From: Novosphingobium sp. FSW06-99
GTDB taxonomy: Bacteria > Pseudomonadota > Alphaproteobacteria > Sphingomonadales > Sphingomonadaceae
DNA length: 64,000 bases
Direction: 5' to 3'
Assembly (NCBI RefSeq): GCF_001519065.1
Contig: NZ_KQ954259.1
Coordinates: 99,869-163,868 of the forward strand
Every line of letters begins with the position of its first letter. Positions within the stretch are counted from its first letter, which is position 1. Made by a program: the position numbers and the translations under genes. Of the stretch, positions 1 to 9,266 are shown one piece after another. The notes beneath the pieces were generated by a model. The model had not been told where the DNA came from, did no database searches, and saw only the letters and a list, made by a program, of their open reading frames with translations.

Positions 1-1
1 G

Positions 2-631
2 GTCAATCCGCTGCTCGGGCCGACCAGCCTGACGCAGCCTTATCAATCGACCACCAACAGCATCAACACCAATCCCATCTCGGGCGCAAACCTGATCGAT
101 CCGGCCAACACCGTATACGGCATCGTCACCGACAACTCGGCGATAATGGTCGCTGCGAAATATACCCTCGACAATGTCCGGTTCTATGCCGGCTTCGAAC
201 ATATTCTGTACAAAAATCCGGCCCACCCGCTGGGCATCGGCGCCACCGCGCAGGGCGGCTATATCCTCAGCGGGGTGGAGGACAACAACCTTGATTCCGA
301 CAAGAACGTCGCGGTGTTCTGGACCGGCGTGAAATACACATACGCCAAAAAGACCGATTTCACCCTGTCGTACTATCACGAATACCAGTACGATTTCCGG
401 ATTCCGCAAACCTGCACCCCCAGCTCGATGCGCGCGTCATGCGCCGGCGCGCTGGATGAAGTGTCGTTCTATGCCGACCATCGTTTCAACCGGCGTTTCG
501 ACACCTTTGCCGGGATTACCTATTCGGCCGTGACCGGTGGGCTGGCCATCGCCATTCCGCATGGGCCGGGCGTTCCCTATTATCACAACAACAACACCGC
601 CCCGGTCGTCGGCGCGCGTTACGCGTTCTGA
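2..631 (+). CDS. porin-like outer-membrane barrel protein (5' end outside window)
   Basis: The reading frame is open from the window edge, so the N-terminus is missing and only about 209 residues are seen. They alternate polar and hydrophobic residues in strand-like blocks and end in ARYAF, the terminal aromatic that the BAM machinery recognises in Gram-negative barrels. The composition and the phrase DEVSFYADHRFNRRFDTFAGI resemble the C-terminal strands of the general Gram-negative porin family (Porin_4-like). It lies 98 bp upstream of the Slam-like gene in the same direction, so the two may be linked. The fold is well supported, the substrate is not known. Confidence 0.7.
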   Translation, partial: VNPLLGPTSLTQPYQSTTNSINTNPISGANLIDPANTVYGIVTDNSAIMVAAKYTLDNVRFYAGFEHILYKNPAHPLGIGATAQGGYILSGVEDNNLDSDKNVAVFWTGVKYTYAKKTDFTLSYYHEYQYDFRIPQTCTPSSMRASCAGALDEVSFYADHRFNRRFDTFAGITYSAVTGGLAIAIPHGPGVPYYHNNNTAPVVGARYAF

Positions 632-729
632 CCCATCGCACCGCCCGTCGTGCACACACCGCGACGGGCGGAACCGGACGTCACTTGGAGCCATATTCGC
701 GATAAAATCCAATATGATCGGCTTGCCCT

Positions 730-2103
730 GTGCAAAGCCTCGTGTCAGTCAGGCGGCGGGGTGATTCTGGGGGACATGGTCTGACACGCAGAAATCTGGT
801 CGGCGCGTGCCAGGCAATTGTTCTGACATCGGCTGTCGTTACCCCCGCCGTCGCGCAAACCGCGCCGACCCAATACAAGGCGGCAGACTTGTTCGCGATG
901 GCGGAGCGCGCGCTGGTTGCGGGCGACAGCAAAACCGCGATCACCATTTTCAGCGCGCTGGAACACGATCCTTCGGTCGATATCCGGTGCGAGGCGCGGT
1001 TTCGCCATGCGCAAGTGCTCGAACGGTCGAAATCCTGGACGCAGGCGGCGCTGTTGCTGCGCGCGATCCTCGATGAAAAGCCCATGGCACAGCCCGCACG
1101 GCTGGAACTGGCCAAAGTGCTGGCCGCGATGGGCCACGAGGGCGAGGCCCGGCGTCAATTGCGCGCCGCGCAGGCAGGTGGCTTGCCGCCGCAAGTGGCC
1201 CGCGCGGTCAACCAGTTTGCCGCCGCGCTGCACGCCGCCAAACCGTTTGGCGGCTCGTTCGAACTGGGCCTGTCGCCCAGCAACAATATCAACCGCGCCA
1301 CATCGTCGCCCACGCTCAATTCGGTGCTCGGCCCGCTCGACCTGTCGCACGACGCCCAGGCGCAATCGGGACTGGGGTTGAACATCGGCGGGCAAGGCTA
1401 TGTGCAGGTTCCCGTCTCGACCAAAGTCGCCCTGACCGCGCGGCTGTCGACGCAGAACCTGCTCTACCGCGACAGCGAATTCAACGATTCCACTTTTGCG
1501 GGCGATGCCGGAACCGTGCTGATCCTGGGCAAATCGCGCATCCGGCTAAGCGTCGGCCCTTCCTACCGGCTCTACGGCGCGCATCCCTATACTATTGCCA
1601 TCAACACCACCGCCGACTGGCAGCACCCGCTGGGCAAACGCGCGCAGATCGACCTGGAAAGCGATTTCAGCAAAGTCACCTACAAGACCAACGCGCTGCA
1701 AGATGGCGATGTGTTTGGCGAAACGCTGTCGATCGAACGCGCGTTCAGCGCGCGCAACGGCGCCAGGCTGTCGCTGTTCGGGCAGCGCACCACCGCCGCC
1801 GATCCTGGCTATGCGCTGATCAACGGCGGCACCGGCCTGCTCGCCTGGCAGGAACTGGGCAAGACCACGGTCTATGCCACCGCCGGCATCAGCCATCTGG
1901 AATCCGACGCGCGGCTGTTTCTCTATACCGACCGCCGTATCGAATGGCTGACCCGTGCGGGCCTGGGCGCGACATTCCGGCAGATCCAGATCAAGGGCTT
2001 TTCCCCCCTGGTGCGCATCAACTACGAACACAATGCCTCGACCGTGGGTATCTATGCCTACCACCGCTTCGGCGCGGACATCGCGATCACCCGCGCCTTC
2101 TAG
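730..2103 (+). CDS. Slam-like (DUF560) outer-membrane protein with N-terminal TPR region
   Basis: About 457 residues: a signal peptide ending near AVAQ (residue 43), an alpha-helical TPR-like region (about 50-160, with repeated ARLELAKVLAAMG-type helices), then a beta-barrel (about 175-457) ending ITRAF. This order matches the surface lipoprotein assembly modifier family (DUF560), whose characterised Neisseria members move lipoproteins or other cargo to the cell surface. In alphaproteobacteria the cargo is generally unknown. The start is uncertain: ATG at 730 has no clear ribosome site, while a GGGGGA lies at 769-774 just before a CTG at 781. The porin-like gene upstream is a possible partner. 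Confidence 0.75.
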   Translation: MQSLVSVRRRGDSGGHGLTRRNLVGACQAIVLTSAVVTPAVAQTAPTQYKAADLFAMAERALVAGDSKTAITIFSALEHDPSVDIRCEARFRHAQVLERSKSWTQAALLLRAILDEKPMAQPARLELAKVLAAMGHEGEARRQLRAAQAGGLPPQVARAVNQFAAALHAAKPFGGSFELGLSPSNNINRATSSPTLNSVLGPLDLSHDAQAQSGLGLNIGGQGYVQVPVSTKVALTARLSTQNLLYRDSEFNDSTFAGDAGTVLILGKSRIRLSVGPSYRLYGAHPYTIAINTTADWQHPLGKRAQIDLESDFSKVTYKTNALQDGDVFGETLSIERAFSARNGARLSLFGQRTTAADPGYALINGGTGLLAWQELGKTTVYATAGISHLESDARLFLYTDRRIEWLTRAGLGATFRQIQIKGFSPLVRINYEHNASTVGIYAYHRFGADIAITRAF

Positions 2104-3674
2104 GCAAAGGCCTTGAACAGGCTGCGCCCCAGCACGCGCGGGTCGTGATCGTGGCGGGTGACCGGGGGGATCGGGCGGCTGACACCCGTCAAGGCATAGA
2201 CCGCAGTTTGGGCGGCGCGCACCGAATATTCGACGGTGAACACGACATCATCGGGGATTTCGACAAACTGGCTGATGAAGCCGAGGTTGGTCGATCCTTT
2301 GGGCACCGGCAGCGGGCGGTCGCCGGGTTTGCGCGGCATGAACATCGCGGTGATATAGGGCAATCGGCACGGCACGCAGGTGGCCTCTTCGAACACCGCG
2401 GAATCGAAATTCAGATGGCCGCACAGTTCGCGCAGGATCTCCGCGCCGCCGCATTCGCTCATCGGTTTGGCCACGAAATCGCCCACCCGGTCAGGATGCA
2501 GCGCATAGCCCCAGAACACCTGCACGCCTTCGGGCTGATCGGGAAAATGCGGTTGATGATACAGCACCACCGACATCAGCCAGCGCGAATCCTTGAACGT
2601 CACCAGCCCGCCGGTGCCCGCCGCGTTGCCGCTGAACGCCTGCATCGCGTCAAAAAAGCGCGGATTGCGGCATGTCACGGTAAAGCTTTCCCACAGGCTT
2701 TCGGGAATCGAGCGGTTGAACGCCGCCGGATTGCCGAATTCGGGGCGCCCTTGCGCGATCTTTTCCCACAGCGCCCAGCCCTGGCTGTCGGCCCGGGTCA
2801 GCTTTGGCGGCGGGGTCTCGTGCGTGCCCAGACTGGTGGCGTCGGTCATCGATCCGTTCTGATAGAACACCAGCGTGTCGTGCCGCGTGTCGATACACTG
2901 TTGCTGCCCGTCGCGCTCGATGGTCAGGCTGGTGACGGTGTGGCGGCGTTCGCCCGACTCGCTATCGGTTTCGATGCTGATATCGGTGACCAGGGTGTTG
3001 CCTTCAAAGCGGACACCCTGCGCAGTCAGCCAGCGTTCGAGCGGCAGCACGATCGAATCATACTGGTTGAATTCGGTCCGCTTGACCCCGCCCAGCGTTT
3101 CGATGCGCGGAAATTCGTTCATGAACCGGTGCAGATAGCGCTTCAATTCGACCGCGCTGTGCCACACCTGAAAGGCAAAGGTGGTCTGCCACATCAACCA
3201 GAACGGCGTTTCGAAAAATGGCGCCGACAACCAGTCGGTGATCGCGCTGTCACCCAGCCGGTCCTCGCTCGCTTCGAGCAGGCGCACCAGTTCCAGCCGG
3301 TCGTGCATCGACAACCCCATATGGCGCACTTCAAGCTTGTGCCGGTGGCGATCGACCAGCCGCGCGCGCGAATGGGCGACATGGTCGGTGTTGAAGGCCA
3401 CCGTGCGCGCACGCACCGACTCGCCCGATGGATCGAGCGCGGGAATGCTGTCGAGCAAGTCCCAGGTGCATTCGTAATGTTCGGTGGTCAGCATCCGCCC
3501 ACCGCGCAGGCTATAGGCGCCATCGGCCAGCCGCGATCCATCGAGCGCACCGCCAAACACGTGAGGGTGCTTTTCGAAAATGGTGATGTCCCGTCCGTTC
3601 ATCCCGGCATCGCGAACGAGAAAGGCCGCGCCTGCCAGGGCGCCAATGCCGCTGCCGATGAAATAGGCCTTCAT
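2100..3674 (-). CDS. ohyA: FAD-dependent oleate hydratase
   Basis: 524 residues. It opens with a Rossmann FAD/NAD-binding segment (GSGIGALAGAAFLVRDAG), followed by RGGRMLTTEHYECTWDLL, the conserved block carrying the catalytic Arg/Glu region of oleate hydratases, and LGFISQFVEIPDDVVFTVEYSVR near the C-terminus. The family adds water to the cis-9 double bond of unsaturated fatty acids to give 10-hydroxy fatty acids, a detoxification or modification step at the membrane. A GGAG lies just before the ATG. The stop overlaps the stop of the convergent Slam-like gene. The start of the divergent aldo/keto reductase is about 180 bp away. Confidence 0.93.
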   Translation of the reverse strand: MKAYFIGSGIGALAGAAFLVRDAGMNGRDITIFEKHPHVFGGALDGSRLADGAYSLRGGRMLTTEHYECTWDLLDSIPALDPSGESVRARTVAFNTDHVAHSRARLVDRHRHKLEVRHMGLSMHDRLELVRLLEASEDRLGDSAITDWLSAPFFETPFWLMWQTTFAFQVWHSAVELKRYLHRFMNEFPRIETLGGVKRTEFNQYDSIVLPLERWLTAQGVRFEGNTLVTDISIETDSESGERRHTVTSLTIERDGQQQCIDTRHDTLVFYQNGSMTDATSLGTHETPPPKLTRADSQGWALWEKIAQGRPEFGNPAAFNRSIPESLWESFTVTCRNPRFFDAMQAFSGNAAGTGGLVTFKDSRWLMSVVLYHQPHFPDQPEGVQVFWGYALHPDRVGDFVAKPMSECGGAEILRELCGHLNFDSAVFEEATCVPCRLPYITAMFMPRKPGDRPLPVPKGSTNLGFISQFVEIPDDVVFTVEYSVRAAQTAVYALTGVSRPIPPVTRHDHDPRVLGRSLFKAFA

Positions 3675-3854
3675 GGGAAATCTCCGGGTTCGAACTGTCA
3701 CCTGCCGCACCCGGCGATGCGCCACCGGCGCCACGCGATCCTTGATGCAGCGCAAACACATTCGGGGCGGCGCAAAACTCATTTCAGTCAGTCCGGCTTT
3801 GCGGCTATCTGCATGGTGTTGAATCGGGACAGCATGTCCCGGCGGGAGAGACCC

Positions 3855-4805
3855 ATGACCCAGCTTCGTGCCATCGGAAAATCCGATCTGACCACCGTGC
3901 CGCTGATCCTGGGCGGCAACGTGTTTGGCTGGACCGCCGATGAGGCCACCAGTTTTGCTGTGCTCGATGCCTTCGTGGCCGGTGGCGGCAGCGTGATCGA
4001 CACCGCAGACGTCTATTCGGCATGGATACCCGGCCATCAGGGCGGCGAATCCGAAACGGTGATCGGCGCATGGTTGCGGCACCGGGGGCGGCGCGACGAC
4101 GTGGTGATCACCACCAAGGTCGGCATGTTGCCGATCGGCGAGGGCAAAGGGCTGCAACCCGCGCATATCGCCACCGCCGTCGAAGCCTCGTTGCAACGCC
4201 TCGGCACCGACTACATCGATCTCTACCTCGCCCATCAGGATGACGACACGCAGGATCAGGGCGCCGTTGCCGAAGCGTTCGGTGCGCTGGTGCGCGCGGG
4301 CAAAGTGCGGGTGATCGGTGCGTCGAATTTCAGCGCCCAGCGGCTGGATAGCGCGATGGCCGCGCAGACCACGCGCGGGCTGGCGCGCTATCAGGCGTTG
4401 CAGAACGAATACAACTTGCTCGAACGCACCGGGTACGAAGGCGCGGTGCAGGATTACTGCGTGGCGCACAGCATTGGCATGACACCGTTTTTCGGGCTGG
4501 CCTGCGGATATCTGACCGGCAAGTATCGCACGCCTGCCGACGTGACCGGCGCGCGCGCCTATCGCGTGGGCAAATATGTCGAAGGCCATGGCCCGCAAGT
4601 GCTGGCCGCGCTCGACACCGTGGCCGCCGCGCATGGCGCCAGCCTGGCGCAGGTCGCGCTGGCGTGGATCGCCGCACAACCGGGTATTGCCGCGCCGATC
4701 GCCAGCGCGACCAGCGTGGCCCAAGTCGAGGATTTGCTGGGGTCGATCCATCTTGCGCTGACGGCCGAGGATCTCGCCTTGCTCGATCAGGCCAGCCGCG
4801 TCTGA
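3855..4805 (+). CDS. aldo/keto reductase
   Basis: 316 residues with an (alpha/beta)8 barrel pattern typical of NADPH-dependent aldo/keto reductases. The expected tetrad is present: Asp in DTADVY, the Tyr of the same motif, Lys in TTKVG and His in LAHQDD. C-terminal ASNFSAQRL and IAAPIASATS match the cofactor-binding end of the family (YajO/Tas-like subgroup). The start ATG follows GGGAGAG at good spacing. The gene is divergent from oleate hydratase and nearly touches the next membrane-protein gene. The physiological carbonyl substrate cannot be read from sequence. Confidence 0.92.
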   Translation: MTQLRAIGKSDLTTVPLILGGNVFGWTADEATSFAVLDAFVAGGGSVIDTADVYSAWIPGHQGGESETVIGAWLRHRGRRDDVVITTKVGMLPIGEGKGLQPAHIATAVEASLQRLGTDYIDLYLAHQDDDTQDQGAVAEAFGALVRAGKVRVIGASNFSAQRLDSAMAAQTTRGLARYQALQNEYNLLERTGYEGAVQDYCVAHSIGMTPFFGLACGYLTGKYRTPADVTGARAYRVGKYVEGHGPQVLAALDTVAAAHGASLAQVALAWIAAQPGIAAPIASATSVAQVEDLLGSIHLALTAEDLALLDQASRV

Positions 4806-6251
4806 GTGTCAATGCCTGACCGGCGTTTCAGCGGGCTACCCGCAGGCGGGATTGTCGCACTGCTGTTCTGGCTGGTGCCGGTGGCGATCGCCTGGGCGAT
4901 ATGCCGCAACACGATCTCGCTGGCCGATCTGGGCTGGCAGTTGCAGCTTGGCCGGCTGATGATGGCGCAGGGCCCGTTCCTGCGCGAACCGTTCGTCGCC
5001 ACGCATCTTGGCGAGGCGCTGGTGCCCAATGCGTGGCTGGCACAGATCGGCTATGCGCACGTGCTCGACGCGATCGGCTGGAAGGGGTTGCGCGCGCTCG
5101 ATGCGGTGATCTGGCTGGCGGGGCCGATCGTGGCGATCATGCCCGCGCTGCGACGGGCGACCCGCCCCTTGTCGTTGCTGGTGGCGCTGGCGATCGGCCT
5201 GGCGGTGGCCCTTCCGTCGGCGACCATCCGGCCGCAGAGCTTTGCCTCGCTCGGGTTCGGGCTGACGCTGGTAGTGTTGTACCAGGTGCGGTCATGGCGC
5301 ACGGCGCTGGCTGTGGGTCTGCCGCTGTTTGTGCTGTGGCAAAACCTGCACCCTTCGGTGCCGATCGCGGCACTGACCATCGGCGCGGTTGCCGCATTGC
5401 GCTGGGTCCGCCACGGCCTTGGCCAGGGCGATCGTCCCCTGGCGCTGACGATGCTGGCGCTGGTGGCCGCCGTGGCCGTACTTGCCACGCCGGCGGGCTT
5501 TGCGATCATCGCCTTTGCGCGCACCAATGCGATGGCCAGCCATACCTTTGGCGCGACTGAATGGCTACCGCTGTGGGACCCTTATCAGCGCTATGCCCTG
5601 TGCACGGTGCTGGCGTCGGGGCTGGTCGTGCTGGCGGTCGCGATCAGGCACCGGCACACGGTCACCGATGGCGAAGTGGTGCCGGTGCTGGTCACTTTTG
5701 CCATGGCTATTAGCGCCGAACGCTTCATGCTGTTCTATGCCATCGCCATCATCCCGCTGCTGGCACGGATGACCATCGGCAGCGCGCCGCCGCGCACGCA
5801 CAGCCTGCGTCGGATCGGCATCGGCCTTGCGACATGCGCCGCACTGGTCGTCGCGGTGTCGCTATGGCTGCCGGTCAGGCCCGAACGCGCCAATGGCCGG
5901 GCGGTGTTCGCCGCGCTCGCCCACACCGCGCCCCGCGGCGTGGTGTTCACCGATCCGGTGCTGGGCGGAGCGGTGATCGATGGCGGCTATCCGGGCTGGA
6001 CGGTGGCGTTCGATGGCCGGTACTATCTCTATCGCAGCGACGAAGCGGCCCTGTCGAACCGCACCAATTCCGACCCCCGCACGCTCGACACCATCGAGCA
6101 CAGATACCACCCCTGTGCCTATGCGCTGATACAGGCGAGCAGCCCGGCGCTGGTCCGCGCGCTCGCCGCGCAACCGGCGATCTGGCACAGGGCCTATGAC
6201 AATGGCACATCGGTGCTGTTTGTGCGCACAGACCGGCCCTTTCACGGTTAA
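4806..6251 (+). CDS. polytopic membrane protein, GT-C-like layout
   Basis: About 481 residues with roughly ten hydrophobic segments and a short C-terminal soluble region. The N-terminal stretch DLGWQLQLGRLMMAQG followed by PNAWLAQIGYAHVLD resembles a recurrent signature in bacterial polytopic proteins of GT-C glycosyltransferase type (an acidic residue and aromatic after helix 1, then a P-N-x-W-L-x-Q motif). The donor and acceptor are unknown and no enzyme activity is proven. GTG at 4806 directly follows the previous stop; ATG at 4812 is an alternative. Probably transcribed with the aldo/keto reductase. Confidence 0.6.
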   Translation: MSMPDRRFSGLPAGGIVALLFWLVPVAIAWAICRNTISLADLGWQLQLGRLMMAQGPFLREPFVATHLGEALVPNAWLAQIGYAHVLDAIGWKGLRALDAVIWLAGPIVAIMPALRRATRPLSLLVALAIGLAVALPSATIRPQSFASLGFGLTLVVLYQVRSWRTALAVGLPLFVLWQNLHPSVPIAALTIGAVAALRWVRHGLGQGDRPLALTMLALVAAVAVLATPAGFAIIAFARTNAMASHTFGATEWLPLWDPYQRYALCTVLASGLVVLAVAIRHRHTVTDGEVVPVLVTFAMAISAERFMLFYAIAIIPLLARMTIGSAPPRTHSLRRIGIGLATCAALVVAVSLWLPVRPERANGRAVFAALAHTAPRGVVFTDPVLGGAVIDGGYPGWTVAFDGRYYLYRSDEAALSNRTNSDPRTLDTIEHRYHPCAYALIQASSPALVRALAAQPAIWHRAYDNGTSVLFVRTDRPFHG

Positions 6252-6330
6252 GCCCCCCTTGCGAAGGACCTGATGCGCTGTCACAACGCGCCCGCCCAAC
6301 CGGCGCCGGGGCGTAACCGCAGGAGTGGCC

Positions 6331-8022
6331 GTGAGCTACGAATACAGCAGCAGCAGTCAGAACTTCACCTTTCCCAACCCGCTGCGCGAACACAATCTGT
6401 TTGTCGCAGGCGCTGCGATGGTGTCCGGACTGACCGGGCTGGTCCTGCTGTTCCAGGCGCGCGCGGCGCTGCACACCGGCGCGCATGTCGAGGCGCTGGT
6501 GGCGGCGGCGGTGGCGTTCCTGCTGGTTTCGATGGGCGGATACCTGCTGTTTCAGGTGTTCAGCCAGTTGCGGTTCTTTTTCGGGCGCGGCCGCCCGCAA
6601 GGGCTGGCCCCGCAATTGCAGCCCGACCAGACCGGCACCAGCAAAGCGGCCGAAACCGCGATCAAGGAAACACTGCGCCAGCAGGCGCTGGAATATCCCG
6701 AACCGTCCGATCCGCTGTCGGGACTGCTTTATTATCTGGTGCCCGATCTGATCTATGCCCCGCGCCCGGTGCGCACCTTTGCCGAACGGCAGTTTCAGGC
6801 GGGCATGCTGACCGTGGCGCTGCTGATCGGGCTGGTGGTCTCGGCCATTCTGGGCGGCGGTGATGGCGGCGGGCGCGTGTCGGGGTGGGTGGCGATCATC
6901 CTGTTCGTGATTTCGGCGCCCAGCCTGCTCAATCCCAGGGCCGGTGCGCGCGCGGAAGTGGGCATCAACGTGCTGTCGGTGCCCAAGATGACCGCGCTGA
7001 TCGCGTTTTCAGTGCTGGGCCCGGTCGCCATCGCGCTGGTCGGCAATGCCCTGCCCCCATCACCGTTCGGCATCGGCGCAACGACGCTGCTGTTGCTGCT
7101 GGTGCTGGCGGGCGTGCTGCACGGCCTGTTCTTTGCCGCGGTGATGCGCCACCGCATGGCCGCGCCCTCGACCAACGTGTCGATGATCCAGGACACCTGG
7201 AACATTTCGGTCAATCCCGCGCTGGTTTCAGCCGAATTCATGCGCGCGATGCAGGATGCGTGGTGGGAAAAAATCCCCAATCGCCGCTATTGCCGCGTCG
7301 ATCCGGTGGTCAATCTGGACCAGCGATCGGGCCAGTTTCAGGGCAGCATCGTCGAGGAAACCCAGCCGGTGCCGTTTGTGATCGACGGCGCCGATGGCGA
7401 TCGCCCGTTTGCCTCGGGCAATCCGGCGATCATCACGCTGATCAACGGCTATGCGCTGGTGCTGACGGTGCTGGCCTGCGTTGCCAGTTACATGCTGGTC
7501 GGTGCGCTGACAGGCGGCGGCGCGGGCATCGGCTCATTGGCGGCGTGCACGCTGTTTGTGTGGGCGCTGGCCAAGGCGGCGTTCGATGTGGCGCGGTTCC
7601 TGACGCTGCGGTTCGATTTCCGGTCAAAGCTGATCTGGATGGACATGAACGGCACGTATGCCGCCGCCGAAGTCGGGCAAGGCAACCGCTATACCTCCAA
7701 CCTCCATTCCAGCAGCCAGGTCGTGCAGATCGAAGGCATGACCTTCCGGCTGTGGATGGCCGAAGTCCATTCGGTGGCGTTCGGCAAGGACGGCCAGCGC
7801 CATATCCTGTCGATGCTGGGCAAACCCGACGAAGCCGCCAGTCTGGCCAAGCGGCTGAAGGATTTCATCACCAGCCAGGCGGTGATGGTCTCGGTCGGCA
7901 GCAGCGGCGATCAGGAACGCGCCGCCCGTGCGGGGATGATGAACGCGCAACTGGGGCTGGGCAACGCGCCGATGCCGTTCGACCGCATTCCGGGGCGGCC
8001 TGAGACCGATCGCGACCGCTGA
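6331..8022 (+). CDS. large multi-pass membrane protein of unknown function
   Basis: 563 residues from GTG 6331, chosen because AGGAG (6321-6325) sits five bases before it; an in-frame GTG at 6325 overlaps that site. About eight hydrophobic segments come in three groups: two near residues 30-80, two or more around 150-260, and a pair around 370-420. They are separated by soluble segments, and the C-terminal about 130 residues are hydrophilic. No enzyme motif was recognised. The soluble loop contains SMIQDTWNISVNPALVSAEF and the C-terminus a beta-rich region. Convergent with the SRAP-like gene. Function not recognised. Confidence 0.75.
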   Translation: MSYEYSSSSQNFTFPNPLREHNLFVAGAAMVSGLTGLVLLFQARAALHTGAHVEALVAAAVAFLLVSMGGYLLFQVFSQLRFFFGRGRPQGLAPQLQPDQTGTSKAAETAIKETLRQQALEYPEPSDPLSGLLYYLVPDLIYAPRPVRTFAERQFQAGMLTVALLIGLVVSAILGGGDGGGRVSGWVAIILFVISAPSLLNPRAGARAEVGINVLSVPKMTALIAFSVLGPVAIALVGNALPPSPFGIGATTLLLLLVLAGVLHGLFFAAVMRHRMAAPSTNVSMIQDTWNISVNPALVSAEFMRAMQDAWWEKIPNRRYCRVDPVVNLDQRSGQFQGSIVEETQPVPFVIDGADGDRPFASGNPAIITLINGYALVLTVLACVASYMLVGALTGGGAGIGSLAACTLFVWALAKAAFDVARFLTLRFDFRSKLIWMDMNGTYAAAEVGQGNRYTSNLHSSSQVVQIEGMTFRLWMAEVHSVAFGKDGQRHILSMLGKPDEAASLAKRLKDFITSQAVMVSVGSSGDQERAARAGMMNAQLGLGNAPMPFDRIPGRPETDRDR

Positions 8023-8025
8023 CCG

Positions 8026-8577
8026 TCACCCCGTCGCGGGCACCAGGTCGAGCGGCGAATGGCCCAACGCCACCAGCCGTTGCGCGCGTTTCCAGTCGGC
8101 TGACAGCCATTCCTGCCAATGGTCGGGCGGCAGGATCAGCGGCAGGCTGACGATCCCGCCCAGCGATCCCTCGGTGGTGACGATCGCATAGCTGGGTATT
8201 TCGCTGTCGCGCCAGATCCCGGCAAACGCGATCACCGGGCAGTCCGGCACGGCCAGCCATTGCGCGCGCCCGCCGCGCGTGGCGCAAAAAGCGGTGGCCG
8301 GGACCAGACAGCGAAATTCGGTGTGGCGCAAAGTGCCGATCCAGAACGGGCTTTCCAGATTGCGCACGTGGGTGACCGCATGCGTCCCGCGCGGCGGCGG
8401 TGGCACACCCCACAGGCGCGGGATCAGATAACGGCTGCCAGTCTTGCCGCGCACCACCACCGGGGCAAAACCGCCGGGGATCACGCTGCCGCGCTGCCAC
8501 ACGTCCCTGCCGGCATCGGCATCGAACGTCGCCGCAATCTGCGCCGCCGGGGCATCGAGGCGATAGGGATGAACCAC
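8026..8577 (-). CDS. SRAP (YedK/HMCES-like) family protein lacking catalytic residues
   Basis: 183 residues from a GTG five bases after the upstream pentapeptide gene's stop. The scaffold is clearly SRAP: PYRLDAPAAQI, VTHVRNLESPFWIGTLRH, RCLVPATAFC, FAFAGIWRDSE and WQEWL. SRAP proteins bind abasic DNA covalently through Cys2, helped by conserved Asn, Glu and His. Here residue 2 is Val, the Asn of the usual T-N-(V/I)-R-N is His70, the Glu after the SF(C/S) block is Ala/Thr (residues 99-100), and the H-P-K-A-M-P loop is replaced by IVSLP (142-146). It probably cannot form the thiazolidine link and may be a binding-only relic. No upstream Cys-containing start exists in frame. Confidence 0.85.
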   Translation of the reverse strand: MVHPYRLDAPAAQIAATFDADAGRDVWQRGSVIPGGFAPVVVRGKTGSRYLIPRLWGVPPPPRGTHAVTHVRNLESPFWIGTLRHTEFRCLVPATAFCATRGGRAQWLAVPDCPVIAFAGIWRDSEIPSYAIVTTEGSLGGIVSLPLILPPDHWQEWLSADWKRAQRLVALGHSPLDLVPATG

Positions 8578-8582
8578 CGCAG

Positions 8583-9266
8583 CTAGCCCAGACGCAGACC
8601 CAGTTGCGCCAGCAATTGCGCAGCCTGATCGCGCGACACCGTGGCGCCCTTGAACAGCGTGGCATCGAACAGCCGCAATCCGCCCAGATCGCACCCGCGC
8701 AAATCAGCCTTGTCAAACCGCGCGCCCGCCAGATTGGCATCGCGCAGGCTGCACGCCTCGAACACCACATCGCGGAAATCGCATTTGCGCAGATCGGCCT
8801 GTTCCAGATCGACGCGGCGCAAGGTCTGTTTGCGGAACGACTGCCCAGGCAATTTGGCGCCGATCAGCAGGCATTCCTCGAACCGCGCGTCGATCAGCGC
8901 GGCATCGGACAAGTCCGCCCCGGTCAGCTTGCACCCGGTAAAACCCGCCCCGGTCAGCCGCGCATTACGCAGCGCGGCGTTGTTGATGTCGCAGGCGTTG
9001 AACACCGCATCGGTCAGATCGGTGCCTATCATCGCCGCAAACGGCGCGCGCACCGATTGCCAGCGGCTTGCCTCCAGCCGCGCGCCCGACAGCGCGATGC
9101 GCCGCATGTCGCAGCGATCGAACTGCCACCCGGTCAGATCGAGGCCCGCCAGATCGGCCTCGGCCAGATCGCACTGGACCAGACGCCAGGGCCCGTCTTG
9201 CGCGATCAGCGCGGCGCAATCGGCGCGGGTCAACGTGCGATCGGTCAGCGTACGGCCGTGGGTCAT
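8583..9266 (-). CDS. pentapeptide-repeat protein
   Basis: 227 residues, of which about 35-210 are tandem A(D/N)Lxx pentapeptides (examples: LAEADLAGLDL, LRNARLTGAGF, LTGADLSDAAL, LRDANLAGARF). These build a right-handed quadrilateral beta helix. Known relatives include gyrase-protecting Qnr/MfpA proteins and many of unknown role. No signal peptide is seen, so it is probably cytoplasmic. Its ATG overlaps the permease stop in an ATGA, and the SRAP-like gene starts just after its own stop, so it sits in the ABC operon by translational coupling. Confidence 0.88.
   Translation of the reverse strand: MTHGRTLTDRTLTRADCAALIAQDGPWRLVQCDLAEADLAGLDLTGWQFDRCDMRRIALSGARLEASRWQSVRAPFAAMIGTDLTDAVFNACDINNAALRNARLTGAGFTGCKLTGADLSDAALIDARFEECLLIGAKLPGQSFRKQTLRRVDLEQADLRKCDFRDVVFEACSLRDANLAGARFDKADLRGCDLGGLRLFDATLFKGATVSRDQAAQLLAQLGLRLG

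Noticed and set aside
1944-3850. Long open frame on the plus strand before the aldo/keto reductase
   Set aside because: It is opposite the oleate hydratase gene, has a shadow-like His/Arg/Gln-rich composition and no family resemblance; the real reductase starts at ATG 3855.
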